The notes: a model not told the origin generated them from the letters alone. A DNA stretch of 64,000 bases from Delphinapterus leucas (GCF_002288925.2 NW_022098021.1:1905859-1969858); one strand, 5' to 3'; positions 45,545 through 57,737 are shown, counted from the stretch's first letter. Numbers and translations: made by a program.

Positions 45545-48085
45545 CGTGTTTTAAAATAAACTGATTCGCACATGCAGACACAGCTCTGAAACCCACAGGT
45601 CATATGAAGACATATACTCCCGTCCACGTCTATAAGCAGCACCTTCTGGAAAACGTCATGTGTGGTCTTCACCCCGACGCCGTCTGCTCACATCACAGAA
45701 AGAGGCTGGAAACATCTTCAAGGCCTTTGTCAAGCATTCTTCAACTCGGCCTGCAGACAACTGCACAGGCCCAGTGTTTAAAGGTTGGCTCTTGTTATAC
45801 AAATTGTTTGCATGAAAACCATCACTTATAGAGGGAAGGAAAAAATATATTTGGTTTGGAAAGTCTTCATAGAATCAAAAGGAATTACTAGGTCTCATAG
45901 TCCAAATAAGAACTTTCCATTTTAGATATTCTTATAGGAATGATTTCAGGATATTCAAGTAGGTGCAACCAACCCAAACATGGATTATCTGAAAACCATA
46001 AAATTTCCACAGGGTACTTTGGAAAAGAATTACAAATATACGACTCAGGATTGGGGGAGATCCCATGCTGAAGTCTGTCATGGTCTCTGTGGTCCATTCG
46101 GAGCTGTGAGACACACAGAGGAAATCTGGGCTCCCCAAGGCAGCCCGTGGGTCCCCCCCTACCCCCATGGGACTGTGGATGTACCTTCTGCCAGCACTGC
46201 GTGGCTGGAGAACCACCCTTATTAACCTGAAAAGAAATGCCATTGAAGCACTGAAGGGGGAAGGGCATCTGAAATGACGTCCAAGGGAAAAGGCTGAGAA
46301 GCCTGGCCCTTATCTTGGGTACCACCCGCCAACTTTATCTCTGCACTTTGCAACCGGGCCTTTGGGACTGGGATTAAGAACTAAAAAGAATTCATTCTGA
46401 TAATGAGAGAGAGTGTCAGGGATTTTTCTTGCCACGTAAAATAAGTTAATTCCCTGAATTAAGAAATAATGAACAGGAGAGAAGCTGGCGAGCTGACCGG
46501 AGGCTCGGACAGGTGCCTGTTTTAAAGGAGTCTGGAGAGCCGAGGGGTGATGGCACGGAGGATGGCTTTGAATGGCCCTTTGTCACACTGTCTTGTACCA
46601 GCTGACCGTGCAGGGGCTTGGTGGGGCTGGGGTGGGATGCAGGCAGACAAACATCAATTGATTGGAGACGTGCTTTCAAGAGCCTTCTGCGCAGGAGCTG
46701 GGAGAGGCATTCAGGGTGAGGTTAACCCCTTGAGATGCACCTTCTAAACAGCCAGCTGTGGACGCCCAGGGATTTCCCCCATCGGTGAGTCGGGATCCCC
46801 TATAAGCTAGTCGCCCCAAATGACCCCTTGACCTTGTCATGGGAACAGCCAACTGTATTTGGTCCACTGTGTCCCTAAGGGATTCTGACCTGGAAGGAAA
46901 TGCCATGTGTCAGCAGGTGGCTCTGAGAACCCTGATTCCCTGCAGTGATGCCGACTCTCGTATCAAAGATGGGGCCATAACAAGAGCTCCCGAATCACAG
47001 CCCGGCATGGAGTGGGTGCTGGGTGACTGTTGGTGAGTGAGTGACTTAATAAGTCACGTTCAGGTGCGTCAAACTCATTTTGACCTGGGCGCCTATCCTG
47101 AAGCCTGAAAACCTGTCTCATCGGACACCCCAGAGGGCTTCTTTCAATCTTCCCTCATCCCTCCCTTTTCCTTAAACCTCTTATCTGTATGTGGGGTTGG
47201 CCTGAGGAAAACCTTCTGCGAGCCTCCTGTGTTACATCCCCTCCACTCCAGCCCACTCCGGTGAGCAGCAGAGGCTGAATCAAACTACAGCGTGGCCTCT
47301 GCAAAGTGCAGGCTCACACACAGGCCCACTTTGCTCTCAAGTGTCAGAACAATGAACCATCACTTGAAAATCTCCATGATTTTGACAAAATTGGAACAAG
47401 TGAGATAAAAATAAAAGGTCAGAAAAGCCCTGTCCAGCAGAGCCTCGCTGGCCTGGTGTGAACGTCTTCAAAGGCCCACTTTGCTCACCACCGAAGCCAA
47501 GACCACGTGTCAGAGCTGTTCGGATTGAATGAACGTGACCTCCACTTTCCACTGCTGAATTTCTTATTTTATACGGTTTCATTTCAAGAGGGACTGTTCG
47601 AGGGAGTACGGAGATAAGTTTTATCACGGTGTTCTGGTTGAATTTTTTAGGATTTATTTCTGTAGTTCTTCCCATCTGATATTTTTGTTTCTGTAAAATC
47701 ACCTTCAAGTAGTAGTAATTTTACATTGAAATTTTATCTTCGAATTTACATCCTTGCCCTTTGGGATAAAAACTAGTGCCAAATTGTCTCTTGGTGGCTG
47801 AATTAGTTTTAGGTTTACCATCCAATCAATCCCCACATTTAAAAAAATCTGTTATGCATGTGGTTTTGTACTACTTCCTTTATGAGAAAATTCATAAAGA
47901 CTTGACCCTACAACATGGGAGCTTATAGTTTGAGAGCAATGGGGAGGAAACAGAATCAAAATACCATCTCTAAATAAAAAACAAAGAATAAATCAAGGCT
48001 TGAAGTGCAGGCAAAAATGGTACTTGTCTCCTTTGCCTCTCCCCTGTTTTCTCTAATCTCTTTCTAGTACTCATCTACCTGCCCT
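45545..48085. other. Unassigned sequence, no gene seen
   Basis: No transposon, exon or RNA gene recognised. A phrase at 47900-47970 ('catgggagcttatagtttgagagcaatggggaggaaacag') may be one more scrap of the ancient repeat at 7195-7525. Confidence 0.45.
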
Positions 48086-48087
48086 TC

Positions 48088-48313
48088 TCCACCCATCCAC
48101 CCATCCATCCATCCATCTATACAGTTATCCATCCATCCATCCATTCGTCCATCCATTGACCCATCATCCATCCATCCATTCATCCATCTGTACAGTTATC
48201 CGTCCATCTGTCTATCCGTCCATCAATCCATTCATCCATACAGCTCTCCATCCATCCATCCATCCATTGACCCATCATCCATCCACCCAACCATCCATCC
48301 ATCCATCCATGCA
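48088..48313 (+). repeat. (CATC)n tetranucleotide array with higher-order structure
   Basis: About 225 bp of catc/ccat units with variants. The non-CATC phrase ccattgacccatcatccatc appears at 48153 and again at 48264, 111 bp apart. The phrase tacagttatcc appears at 48120 and 48191, with a relative at 48239. The array has therefore also grown by duplicating blocks larger than four bases. Confidence 0.93.
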
Positions 48314-48646
48314 TCTGTATAAAGAGGTCCAGAGAATAGAAAAGAGTTGGGTTTTGTAATATGTAATAAGCCTCTGGCCTCAGGTGTTGTTGATACGGTT
48401 TTGCCAGATCATGACTGAAATAGTCTCCATATCTATGTGTAACTATAACTGGACTGGTTCCTTACTAGGGACTGTATGACAAACCCGTGTTAGCTAACTG
48501 AAAGATTAGTCAAGAAAATGAAATAGCATAACTATACTGTTAACTTGGGTATAATTAGGGGGTTGATATTAATATTGTTTTGTTCAGCTTAGCAAACAAA
48601 CTGAAAACCCTGACCCAGATTTGGTTAAGGAATTAGACTTCCTTTT

Positions 48647-48853
48647 TTTTTTTTTTTTTTTTTGGTATGCGGGCCTCTCACTGCTGTGGCCTCTCCCGTT
48701 GCGGAGCACAGGCTCCGGACGCGCAGGCTCAGCGGCCATGGCTCACGGGCCTAGCTGCTCCGCGGCATGTGGGATCTTCCCGGACCGGGGCACGAACCTG
48801 TGTCCCCTGCATCGGCAGGCGGACTCTCAACCACTGCACCACCAGGGAAGCCC
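48647..48853 (-). mobile_element. Short cetacean CHR SINE, minus strand
   Basis: T-tail at the left, the reverse complement of the short CHR body, ending ccaccagggaagccc. A perfect 13-bp target duplication, tagacttcctttt, sits at 48634-48646 and 48854-48866. Confidence 0.97.
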
Positions 48854-48869
48854 TAGACTTCCTTTTAAT

Positions 48870-49674
48870 TTGGTCAAGGCTATGCTTCGTGGGTTGTCAA
48901 ATTTCTGCTCAGATGTTTCTTTTCCTACTGGGTGTTACTTTCTTGTTCAAAGCCCTTATCACTCTTGGTGGGTCATATTTAATTTCTCCAGGTTCACTTG
49001 GATTCCAGATCTTTATCTACATGATACCTTTGGAAATGGGTCTTCCCTCTAACACGTGATGTAAATACCCGATGCTGGTGACTTACTACTTGCCACGGGG
49101 TCTTAGCTCCCACTGCAGCTCTGTGTTGGGTGTAAGTAGCCATGACCCTACTGCATTTTGCTTTCTGAGTCTTTGCTATTCTGAGAAGCAGAGGGAATAG
49201 ATGTCTCCTTTTCTCATCCACTTTTTGATCTGAAGAATTACCTCCTGAATGGGGTCTAATCCTCTCCTGGGTGCACACGCTGGTGGGCAGGCACCCCGTG
49301 TAATGGCCTCGGTTACAACGAGAGCTCAGAGTCATTAGTTCTGACCTCCCTCCCTGGGCTGTGGGGTTCAGATGTCATTCAGCCTGAGAGTAACTCACTC
49401 TGTCCCAGAGCCGGCTGGCAGATCTCTTGTCTCTGCTGAATGTCCAGCTTCCCAAGTCCTACCTATGCTGTCCTCAGTCCAGTGCTGTGCTTTGGGAAGC
49501 GTGCTGTGTGCACCTTTGCTTGGTTTCTACTCTCGGGCCGGGCTGTGCCCATGGCCGTCCGTGGACAGTTACTGGTACACCGTTTGGACCCCGTCTACAA
49601 ACCCTTTTCTCTTGTCTTTCTCCTGCCTGGAGATTCTCCCTGTGGACCCAAATCCTCTGGGAATTAAAAGGGAC
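48870..49674. other. Unassigned sequence, no gene seen
   Basis: Balanced composition with overlapping open frames to 118 codons, none with a recognisable domain. No repeat defended. Confidence 0.4.
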
Positions 49675-49675
49675 A

Positions 49676-50185
49676 GGGGTCACCATAAGTTTGTTTTCGA
49701 AGTCTGTGAGTCTGTTTCTGTTTTGTAAATAAGTTCATTTGCATCATCTTTTTAGATTCCACATATACGTAATATCACGTGATATCTGTCTTTCTCTGTC
49801 TGACTCAGTTCACTTAGTATGATCATCTCTCGGTCCATCCATGTTGCTGCAAATGGCATTATTTCCTTCTTTTTTTATGGCTGAATAGTATTCCAAAGGG
49901 GAAATTCACCAAAGGGGAAAGGTGTGGTGGGGGGAGGGATAAATCAGGAGTTTGGGGTTAACACATGCACACTACTGTATATAAAATAGATAATCAACAG
50001 GGGCCTGCTGTAGAGCACAGGGAACTCTACTCAATGTTCTGTAATAACCCATATGGGAAAAGAATCTGAAAAAGAATAGATATATGTATTAATATATGTA
50101 TAACTGAACCACTTTACTGTCAACCTGAAACTAATACAACATTGCAAATCAACTCTACTCCAGTGTAAAATGAAAATTAAGTTAA
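49676..50185. mobile_element. 5'-inverted (twin-primed) L1 insertion
   Basis: 49676-49892 is antisense L1 ('caccataagtttgttttcgaagtctgtgagtctg', 'tagattccacatatacgtaatatcacgtg', 'tggctgaatagtattcc'). At about 49893 the strand flips: 49903-50185 is sense L1 3' UTR ('caccaaaggggaaaggtg', 'gggagggataaatcaggagtttgggg', 'cctgaaactaatacaac') with an A-rich tail. The two pieces come from neighbouring L1 segments, so the 5' piece is inverted against the 3' piece. I found no convincing target duplication. Confidence 0.9.
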
Positions 50186-50509
50186 AAAATTTTTTAAAAC
50201 TCTGCTGGATCATGATCAATCAATCAATCTATTGTTTATATTTCTGCTCTTAAAAAACTAAAAGAGATAGGGGTGACTCTCTCATTAACCTGTGATGGAG
50301 AGGTGTGTGTTTAAGTACCTGCAATGGGGACTGGACCGCAGTTTCCCCAGGTGTTTGGTGTATGATCGTTTCACTTTGACTTGAGATGCTTCTCAAAATG
50401 CTCCCTTACTGACCTACGTGGGCAAATCCAGAACACATATTCATGTCCGAAGGTATCAAATTTCTCATTTCCTTCAAGTTGAAAATTGATAGCTGAAAAG
50501 GCAACACAG

Positions 50510-50640
50510 GTCAAAAAACAACTCTGGACTCAAAAGCTCCACTAACTGTGAGACTCAGGGCAAATCCCTCAAGCTTGTCAGACCTCTGTTTCCCACGTGG
50601 TCAATGGACATGACATCACTTTCTACTTTTGAATGAGGCA
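50510..50640 (+). mobile_element. MIR fragment, plus strand
   Basis: 'actctggactcaaaagctccactaactgtgagactcagggcaaatccctcaagcttgtcagacctctgtttcccac' follows MIR in sense order. Confidence 0.75.
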
Positions 50641-51264
50641 CTGTTGGGCGAAAAACACTTTTGTACTATTTTAAAAGGTGAGCCCAATTTTAATATTATT
50701 ATTTGTTAAAGCATGAAATTACATTTTCTCTGGGATTGCTCATAACCTGCATGCTAAATTTTGAAAGTGGTTGTCTGTTTTACTAAGTGTGTGTTATTTG
50801 GGCGAATGCTTCATTTAAAAGCATATACTTGGCATTTATAAAATGAGTTTAAACTAGTTTATTTAGAACAAAATGGTCAGTTGTAACACACTATCCTAGT
50901 TTCTAAATCTCCTCTTTCTGAAATTATCTGAGACAGCATGACTGTATTTGGGTTCAAACATATGAAAAGAGCAACAGTGAACAAACAGACATCCTTGATC
51001 AAGCTGTCACTTCCCATACCACATGTTTGGTGCCTACAATAATTTTTATTTAAATATCAATTGAAAAATTTAGTCTTTAATGTAACTGTAAGATAGGCCC
51101 TCCCTCCAAATCTGGGTCTGAGAAAAGATTTCTTGATTCAAAAATTATGTTTCTCTTCATGTTCTATATAATTAAGGTTCAAAAATGCAGCTCTCAATGG
51201 CAGAACAATTCAAAAACATCTTTACAAACCCAGATTCCCTATAAATACAAACCCTTGGCATGTA

Positions 51265-51470
51265 CACAGTGCTTTCAGTTTACAATGTCCGCTTCCTCTG
51301 ATCTTTAAGACAACACTGAGAGGAAGCTAGGTTTATTTTTATGCCCATTTTATAGATGAGGATACTGAGGTTAGTAGAAACTCATTCAAGGTTACATAGC
51401 TAAGTGTGGGGCATGGGGAATCAGGACTAGAGCCCAGAGATCTAACCTCAGTTCTAACATTCGCTTTATT
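51265..51470 (-). mobile_element. MIR SINE, minus strand
   Basis: 'cccattttatagatgaggatactgaggttagtagaaactcattcaaggttacatagctaagtg' and 'ggactagagcccagagatctaacctcagttc' are the MIR complement over most of its length. Confidence 0.85.
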
Positions 51471-51474
51471 AAAG

Positions 51475-53575
51475 CCCAAAAGAGAAACAAGCTTATGCAA
51501 TTTCTCTATAGCCCATCCCCTAGAATTCTTCAAATCCAGCCTGATTTCTGAGCATATGTTAACTTATTCTAAATCATACAGAGACCAACCTATTATAGCT
51601 TAATCTCTGTAAGGTCTGTATCCGATTCGGGAATAATTCTGTCTGACTGCTTCTATTAAGGCTCAGTTTTGGTCACTCTTTATAGAAGCTGAAGACACTG
51701 AATTACGTATTTTAGTGTTACAGGAAAAGGTTAGTTCCGGAGGATCTGTTCGATTTAACAACTAAGGATTAGAGTGTGGTAATTTATGCTTTGGTGCTTA
51801 GAAAGTTTATTTTCTGTCCTGGTTTACTCCCCGTCACAGCCAGCCACCTGAGTGTTTGGGAGAGCTGCGTGGGTGTTTGGTCGTTGAGGGCTGGCCCTTA
51901 CTGTATAGACATCGGGTGAGGCACAGCAAACGGAATGCAGTTATTTTCTGGTCATCAGTAGCTAAAGGCTTTTGAATACTTGGTTATTTTTATTACAAGA
52001 CTTCAGGATCCTCACCAGGCATCCTTAGGGCTCATAAGAACACATGCTTTTATTAAATGCTCACTCACACTAATTTGGGGATGAGGCCTGTGATTTCCAT
52101 GAGGATGTTTCTATGTCTTCAACACTTATGTTTCCTCGGGACAGTAGAACATCCAAAATTGCTATTGCTTTTCTGTTCTGTGTGTCCGGTCATTGTGGAA
52201 AGAGGATGTGCTGACACTGGACTGTAATTATTCCTCTCCTGCGTTGCCTAAAATGTGGCCAGCCCGCCTTCTTTAGATTTCCAGTGCACGTGCCTCGGGC
52301 TGCGGTATTTTATTTCTGAATGGGCTGCCTGTGTTTTTGTTGGTGGAGGTGACTCATTTTCATGACACCTTCAGATATGCCCCCTCTCCTCCAGTTCACT
52401 CCCATTTTTTTTCCATCTCCCTCCCCAATTCGACCTCAATTTTCTCCTTCCTTCTCTCTCATTGGAAGCATCTCCTGTGAAATAGGTGGGATTTTCAAAC
52501 CCAGAGCAGCTGCGTCCTTCTAAGCCCTGAGTTGGAGCCAGCAACCCTACTCACGGTTGAGAACTGCTTTAAAGAGTGGGCTTGGGCGGGGGGCCGAGGG
52601 GGTGCCTTTCAATTACTGCTTCTCATCAAACTGGCCACCCGAGCCATTAAGCCACTGTAATAGTTTTGCTAATTTGATTTCCTGTACATAAACAACCTTG
52701 GCCCCTCTTTGAAGTTCTCAAGAAAGGTATGAGGAGTTTCAAATTGCAATAATTCAACTCCCAGCATAAGGCGCATTCATCTTTTTTCTTTTTTTTTTTT
52801 AACAAATAAATCAGTAAAACAGAACTTAATTAAAGTGTAAACAATGGGTAGCATTGTGGCCGGGCCTCAAAAGGAGCCTGTGGAATTCTTTGTGTGATGG
52901 GTTTTACCTGATTGCACTCAGCGGGTGCGGCCCAGGAAGGATCCTGTTACTGAGGCTTTTTCTTCTTCCCTGAACATAAAAAAAGACAGAAAACCAACAA
53001 CAACAGATGCTTTTATTTTCCCTCCCTGAGCTGGGTGATCACTTCCTAAGCCCACTCTTTCCCAGGGAGCCCTGCCTGGGCAGGCGATCTGAGGGCCTCC
53101 GCCGAGCGGCCCCCGCAGCGGGTGGCCGCTGCCTCGGTGGCTCTGCAGAGCGGCTGACACCAGGCCAGTTTGTGCAAAGGACGCTGGCTGCCCTCAGCAC
53201 TGATGCCATCGGCCCAGCTCTTCAGACGCCAACAGAGACCCCTCCCCTCACAAAATGAAGGCTTGGCCGAGACAGTGCAGGGGAGGGAGGATGTGCCCAA
53301 AGTGACTCAAACGCCAGTGATTTCAGGAGAGATCCCGCTTATTTTGATCTTGAGAGAATACAAAGAAATGTGCTAGGAGGGCAGGCAAGAATTCCAGCAT
53401 AACCAGGGACAGGACTCGTGTGTTCTTTACAGATCAGGTGGGGTCAGAGGAGGGAATATTTTGCTTAAGGAGTGAAAATCCAAAGACTAGTAAAGTGGCA
53501 TTGCCCACCGTCACCTGTCACATCTAGCAAGTAAACGCGCTCGTCAGTCGTACCTCCTGTCCGTTTATAGCGCTG
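51475..53575. other. No gene; contains a candidate enhancer at 52600-52920
   Basis: No transposon was recognised over 2.1 kb, which is unusual for this window. A short CpG-rich patch lies at 53080-53160. The segment 52600-52920 is described separately. Confidence 0.45.
52600..52920. promoter_or_regulatory. Candidate distal enhancer (motif-dense AT-rich segment)
   Basis: No repeat is recognised here. It holds a dense set of homeodomain-, FOX- and SOX-like cores: gtacataaacaa near 52683, cttaattaaag at 52825-52835, gtaaacaatggg at 52837-52848. ACAATG (52841-52846) and CATTGT (52852-52857) form an exact head-to-head pair with a 5-bp spacer, the arrangement associated with SOXE dimer sites. Function is inferred only from motifs; AT-rich DNA yields such motifs by chance, so a cross-species alignment would decide. 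Confidence 0.35.
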
Positions 53576-53577
53576 AT

Positions 53578-53580
<3 letters not shown>

Positions 53581-53612
<32 letters not shown>
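53581..53612. repeat. (GT)n microsatellite
   Basis: Sixteen uninterrupted GT units, followed by a decayed TG-rich zone to about 53662. Confidence 0.96.
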
Positions 53613-53614
<2 letters not shown>

Positions 53615-54604
53615 GCACATGAGTATGTGCACGTGCCTGTACATGTGTGTGCACGTATGTGTGGATCTCAAAGTGGGGAGAACAGAGGAGCCTGCAGACC
53701 TAGGACCAAGGCAAGCGGGGCAGTAAGGGGTCCCCCACGTGGTAAGCCCTAAGAAGGAAGTCTCCCCTGCAAAATAAGCCATGCCAGACTGTCTAGAAAA
53801 CCTTAATTTCACTTTTCCTGACAGAATTTCTGTCATTAATGATTCAATTTTACAGATAACAAGATTCTCTTTTAACAAGCAGGCGCCCCTCTTAAATGTC
53901 TATAGGCCTTTATATAGCTTAGAAATCAGTTAGTCTAATGAAAAGCTTTCTTTATAACATCAAGCTAAAAAGCGTCAGCTTAATGGAGAAAAGGGAGCAT
54001 AGTTTTTGAAACATACAGGTGCCATAGGGATGGGAGCCCAGAATGAGGGCTCTGGGGAAAAGTAAGGGATACAAACTGTAATAAATGGTGTTAGAGTGGG
54101 ATGGGGGATTGGGAGGGAGTAGTTGCTTTCTTGCTAGTTTTTGTCAAGGACTAATCCTGGCTATGAGTGCCGGAGCCCAGGAAGGATTCCCACGAGGCGG
54201 CTGGCATCTGAGGTACACGTCTACCACTCGACAGGAACGGGGCTCCCCTGATGCCCTCAGGTGCTCTGAGCCACGGTGAGTGTCCTGGAGCTGACAGGTT
54301 CTCTGCAGAGATGCTGAGGTTACCAGGGTTCCCCAGCAGCATGCGGCCCGCGGCCTGCACCCCCGCAGGGATCTCCAGCAGAACCCTTAGCCAGGCCTCC
54401 AGGGCTGCCTGGCAGCCTCCAGCAGTGACATCCACTGACTTTGACACTGAAAAGTGACTTTTAGGATATCTGCAGCTCTAAAACTTATTTACGGAGCTAA
54501 AATTTACCCATAACAACAAGTGTTTTGTTTTTTTTTTTAAAGATTTATTATTAGCTACGAAATTTATTGCAGCTGGAAGGTTAGAACCACAGTTACCAAC
54601 GGCC

Positions 54605-54780
54605 CCAACTGTGTCACAAATACTGTCTATTCATTTAATCATCCCAGAGGCGCTGTCAGGCCAGCATCCTCAGTTGTATTATGCAGGTGGGAAAAATGAA
54701 TCCCAGAGCCAGGCAGCGTGAGTGCCGGGACGCCAGCACTTGTATGCCCACTCCCAGGCTGGTGATCTCCCCACATGCCA
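54605..54780 (-). mobile_element. MIR fragment, minus strand
   Basis: 'tctattcatttaatcatcccagaggcgctgtcaggccagcatcctcagttgtattatgcaggtgggaaaaatgaatcccagagcc' resembles the MIR complement. Diverged. Confidence 0.6.
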
Positions 54781-55159
54781 GGCTCCCGGCTGAGACTTGG
54801 TGCCCAAAACATCACGCACACGTTTCCAATCTAAATGCTGGCCACGCTTGAAAAAGGCGTTGCCCTTTCTATTCAGTGGATGCAAAAGAAGGAAGAACCT
54901 CCTTTTCACTCCCCTTTTTCTCAAGCTACAATCTGAGAACTCAGGTGAGTTGAGAGCTGTAGGGAATTACAGAGCCATAGCTGAGAAGAGCATCCTCTCG
55001 GTGGTTCTCTCCTAGCGGCACAAACGCTGTATCTGCGATTCGGGAACCTCAGCAAAGCTTGCTGCGTCTCACTTTCTCCTCTGGTTGCAAAATAAATCTA
55101 TGGACCCCCCTGCCCTCCTCGGGAATTTGTCAGATAAAACCCACAGGATGTGCTAGTGA

Positions 55160-55285
55160 ACGAGCCCAGGCTGGTCCCTGCCCTCGCGGTGCTTACCTGC
55201 TCTGTAGGAGGAGAGACGGGTGATAAGAAATAACTGAACGAGAAACAAATACAGGAGAGTGTGGTGCCGGGAATGAGGCCCCCTC
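55160..55285 (+). repeat. Ancient interspersed repeat, copy 3 of the 7195-7525 family
   Basis: 'tgctagtgaacgagcccaggctggtccctgccctcgcggtgcttacctgctctgtaggaggagagacgggtgataagaaataac' matches the middle of the family consensus (cagtgaacaaaacagac...tccctgccctcatggagcttac...). No name is assigned. Confidence 0.5.
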
Positions 55286-55310
55286 TGTGTGTGTGTGTGT
55301 GTGTGTGTGT
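55286..55310. repeat. (TG)n microsatellite
   Basis: Twelve or more TG units, directly at the edge of the preceding ancient repeat and just before a MIR. Confidence 0.95.
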
Positions 55311-55324
55311 CTACGTGCATGCGC

Positions 55325-55545
55325 AGTAATCCTGTCTGCATCACCCTGAGCTCTGCCACTGTCCTGCGATGTGAGCTTGGGCAAGTTCCTTAGTGTCTTT
55401 GGGTGGGCCTCAGTTTCCTCATCCATAAAATGGGGATAAGGATACTCACAGATTCACAGAGTTGCTTTAAGAATTAAATGAGTTAATACGCAAAGCTCTC
55501 GTTCAGAGCAGTGCCAGCCCACAAGCAGGGCCACATGCGTGTGAG
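55325..55545 (+). mobile_element. MIR SINE, near full length, plus strand
   Basis: 'gagctctgccactgtcctgcgatgtgagcttgggcaagttccttagtgtc', 'ggcctcagtttcctcatccataaaatggggataagg' and 'gttgctttaagaattaaatgagttaatacgcaaagctc' follow the MIR consensus closely. Confidence 0.92.
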
Positions 55546-55549
55546 TGAA

Positions 55550-57565
55550 AAGGGTCCTAGGGGAGAAGCCGGTGGGCTCGTGACAGGCGGAGGGAAGGGT
55601 GAGCACAAAAGGCCCTGGAGTGGAAAATAGCCCGTTTGAGAGAATTTTTTCCATATAGGAGGATTTTTCTTTACAGTCATGGAAAGCTTACCCATTTAAA
55701 TACCTACCAAAGCTTGTATCATATTGAAAAATAAACATTTAAAAAACGAGTTTCCACATCTAAATAAATGTCATGTGGATCATTTCACGCTGTTTCTTAA
55801 CTACTCATTATTCACATCATCTATTGCACAATGACACCAGTCAGGTTGGAGGATGGTTGGCCCCTAAACTAAATGGCCCCGGGGTTTTGTCTTTTTGAGC
55901 TAATTATCCTACTTTTACCTTTTCCTTTCTTTGTTCACGTGGTCAAGCTAAGCTCGCCCTTTTTGGTATCGCTTCGGACGCCCGACCGTGGCAGCGTGGG
56001 GACCCTCTAATATTCTGTTTTCCATCCGCCTCGAGGTGAGAAGACTGAAACCCCATTTGCATTGAACACGATCACAGCAGAGCTGGAGGAGGGGTCCTGG
56101 GACGTGGCTCTTCCACTTGGTGACTCAGGCCTGCTGTGTCTCCTCCTCTCACCACAAAACACGGCTCTCGGACGGGCGCCCTTCTAGGTTCCGGCGGATC
56201 TAGAACGAGGGCTTTCATGTCACTGGAGCATTACTGTGCAGATTCAGTGCTTGATGGTCCCGAAAGGACTCTGGTGGGGCTGGTCAGCATCCCTGACTGA
56301 ATACGCAGTGTCTCGCAACGGGAAAGTCGCATCTCCCTCTGGAGAATCACAGGATTTCAGAGTCCAGGACGACTCGCAGGCATCTACTTCCGTGCCCCTG
56401 AGCCCCGGAGGAGAAACCCAGGGTTAAAAGAGAGGCAGGTGACGCATTCAAGGTCACGCGGCATCCAGGTGCCGACGTGAACGGGGCCTTCAGTTTCTGG
56501 CTTTTCTGCTTCCCTGGAACCTCTCTGTCAGCGGTCTCCCAAGGGTGGTAGCTCTGAACCCCCGGCCCCCCGAGAATGAGTCCTGGGAACTCGCTGGGCT
56601 GGGTCTCCTGAGTCCCCACGTGGTCCCCGCAGCCTCGGGCCGTCTCCCCACACCAGCATCCCAGCCTCTGAAACAGCAGATAAAGCAAGAGGAGGAAAAA
56701 TAGCCTGTGGGTTTGGAGTTTAAATAAACAGGGAGGTGAACCTAAAGGCTGGTTTCAGTAGGTTGGCGGCAAAAGGGATTCCTGCAGCTGGAAGCGATGA
56801 AATAAAACTGCAAAAGGGATCTTCAAACTACAAGAAGACCCCAGAGAGCAGAGGAGGCTTTGGCTGAAGTGGACGAACCCTCCTTGGCCCAGGACCAGCA
56901 GGGGCGGCCCTCGTCGGCGCACCTCGTGGGCTGAGAGGGGTTTGGGGGTTTGTTTTGTTGTTCCTGTTTTCCTGGTTGCGACTCTAGTTGCTGCCGTTAC
57001 GACGGTTCTCAGGGAGGATGTGGACTCTCGTAATAAGGTCAAGCGATGCCAAGTGCCGTCTGCAGAGTGCCGGTCAAGGGTAAAGAACAGGCTTTCCGAA
57101 AAAGCGAAAAGAGACGCAAAAGCCCTGATTTGGGGCATTTGCCAATGTCCGTGGTATAGACACTCCACGTGGGCTGATTTTAAGCTACTGAAAGGGAGTC
57201 ACTGATTGGGAAACTGGGCAGAAGAATGAATGGCCAAGCCCGCTGCCCAGAAAGCAGGCAGCACGCAGCGACGGGGCATTCGGAGCGACGGGGGAACACG
57301 GGTGTGCCACGGGGCAAGGGGAACGCTGGTACACGCCTGTGTACGTGGTAATACTGAACTCTGTCTACTCACCCACCCGCCTACCTACTTACCTCCTTGT
57401 CAAGGTGGTAACCTTAAGTGTGGAACCAGATTACCAACACGGCCCTTTCCGGTTCTAATATTCTGTGGTTTCATCGCGAGATGTTATCTCATAGGAACAC
57501 TTCACGGCTTCACCTCTGCTCTCTTTGTCGCGGTGCCCACGCCCTTCTGTGTTTGTCCCCACAGC
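55550..57565. other. Mostly unassigned; possible MIR scrap
   Basis: A weak MIR-like phrase in minus orientation lies at about 56390-56480 ('ggagaaacccagggttaaaagagaggcaggtgacgcattcaaggtcacgcggc'). Otherwise no repeat or gene was recognised. Confidence 0.45.
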
Positions 57566-57569
57566 ATGC

Positions 57570-57735
57570 ATGACCTCTCAAGATCCTATGTATCCACTTG
57601 TTATCCTGTGTTTTCCCCAGGAGCTGAGCTCACTGGGGACAGGGCCTCTGTTTGTGGTGGACAGGGCGGGTCCCCAGAAGCTACAACGGGGCCTGGCTCA
57701 CGGGGGCGCCCGGAAGGCATGTGTTAAATGACGAG
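57570..57735 (+). mobile_element. L2 LINE 3'-end fragment, plus strand
   Basis: 'ggagctgagctcactggggacagggcctctgtttgtggtgg...gcctggctcacgggggcgcccggaaggcatgtgttaaatgac' follows the L2 terminus (ctccttgagggcagggac...cctggcacatagtaggcgctcaataaat). Confidence 0.7.
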
Positions 57736-57737
57736 GT

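Noticed and set aside
48088..48313. CRISPR-like or satellite array
   Set aside because: The repeats are four-base CATC units without constant spacers. This is a eukaryotic simple repeat.
48621..49059. 130-143 codon frames with Gly/Ala/Arg-rich N-terminal part
   Set aside because: The N-terminal halves are translated CHR SINE. The same peptide text recurs at every SINE copy.
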